This document shows positions 63,954 to 64,000 of a stretch of DNA of 64,000 nt, piece after piece. The notes below the pieces were generated by a model. That model was not told where the DNA came from. It saw only the letters and a program-made list of their open reading frames with translations, and made no database searches. The position numbers were made by a program, and so were the translations under genes. The stretch's first letter is position 1. The number at the start of each line of letters is the position of its first letter. The DNA comes from Polymorphobacter_B sp038225475 (lineage in GTDB: Bacteria; Pseudomonadota; Alphaproteobacteria; Sphingomonadales; Sphingomonadaceae): NCBI GenBank assembly GCA_038225475.1, contig JBBRRA010000002.1, positions 124,001 through 188,000 of the forward strand, written 5' to 3'.

Positions 63954-63981
63954 AACCCCGCCGGATCACTCCAGCGGGGTT
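63954..63981 (-). terminator. Rho-independent terminator at the right edge
   Basis: AACCCCGC pairs with GCGGGGTT around a 12-base loop; on the minus strand the stem is followed by TTTTT (63955-63951). It would end a minus-strand gene located beyond the window's right edge. Confidence 0.7.
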
Positions 63982-64000
63982 ATCTCTACCGACCGCGCCG

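Overview
The window looks like a chromosomal segment from a GC-rich alphaproteobacterium of the order Sphingomonadales. Four lines of evidence support this: a serine palmitoyltransferase-centred ceramide pathway; the PhyR/NepR/EcfG/PhyP general stress response locus in its sphingomonad arrangement; PEP-CTERM tails of the form PEPxTWAMMIVGFG; and a circularly permuted two-piece tmRNA. I cannot name the genus. I see no phage, plasmid, IS element, CRISPR array, rRNA or tRNA. Most genes are packed with 1-4 bp start/stop overlaps.

Layout. 1-7000 (+): probable sphingolipid operon with ceramide reductase, dedicated acyl carrier protein, serine palmitoyltransferase, an LptF/LptG permease pair, an FA2H-like hydroxylase and a GNAT-type bacterial ceramide synthase. 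7000-9350 (-): exonuclease III, ErpA and an M23 peptidase. 9600-12760 (-): peroxiredoxin and GlnE. 12800-17070: general stress response locus. The sigma factor EcfG carries a NepR-like segment at its N-terminus, preceded by a tiny membrane protein. PhyR is divergent from free NepR plus the degenerate kinase PhyP. A stress-protein-like flavin oxidase and two tandem entericidin-like lipoproteins follow. Three good EcfG-type promoters can be read here. 17070-23410 (-): TatABC, ScpAB, NagZ, SPOR protein, ArgS. 23520-25820 (-): dGTPase and alpha-methylacyl-CoA racemase. 25900-28600 (+): aconitase. 28700-31850 (+): two PEP-CTERM secreted proteins, the second behind a perfect CRP-type palindrome. 32260-36500: HAD hydrolase, then a four-gene Mla-type lipid transporter. 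36490-40430 (-): DUF3291-like protein, PepN, and a low-GC hypothetical gene beside a 360 bp intergenic region. 40430-43730: SDR, MgtE, DUF1489, GIN-domain protein. 43840-47810 (-): CarD, FdxA, S4 protein, Suv3-like helicase. 48060-55720: M23 peptidase, then the complete aa3 cytochrome c oxidase operon. 55830-59600: enoyl-CoA hydratase, orphan 2Fe-2S subunit, nitronate monooxygenase-like protein, aldehyde dehydrogenase. 59670-63870 (-): Gmk, FumC, SspB, the permuted tmRNA and a GT4 glycosyltransferase.

How they work together. The left end is a near-complete route from serine and an acyl thioester to ceramide, with candidate hydroxylation and export functions in the same transcription unit. The stress locus is a partner-switching circuit whose promoters indicate autoregulation. 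The tmRNA next to SspB pairs the tag-writing RNA with the adaptor that delivers tagged proteins to ClpXP. The most unusual items are the NepR-EcfG fusion, the LptFG pair and FA2H-like enzyme inside the ceramide operon, and the stress-sigma promoter in front of a duplicated entericidin.
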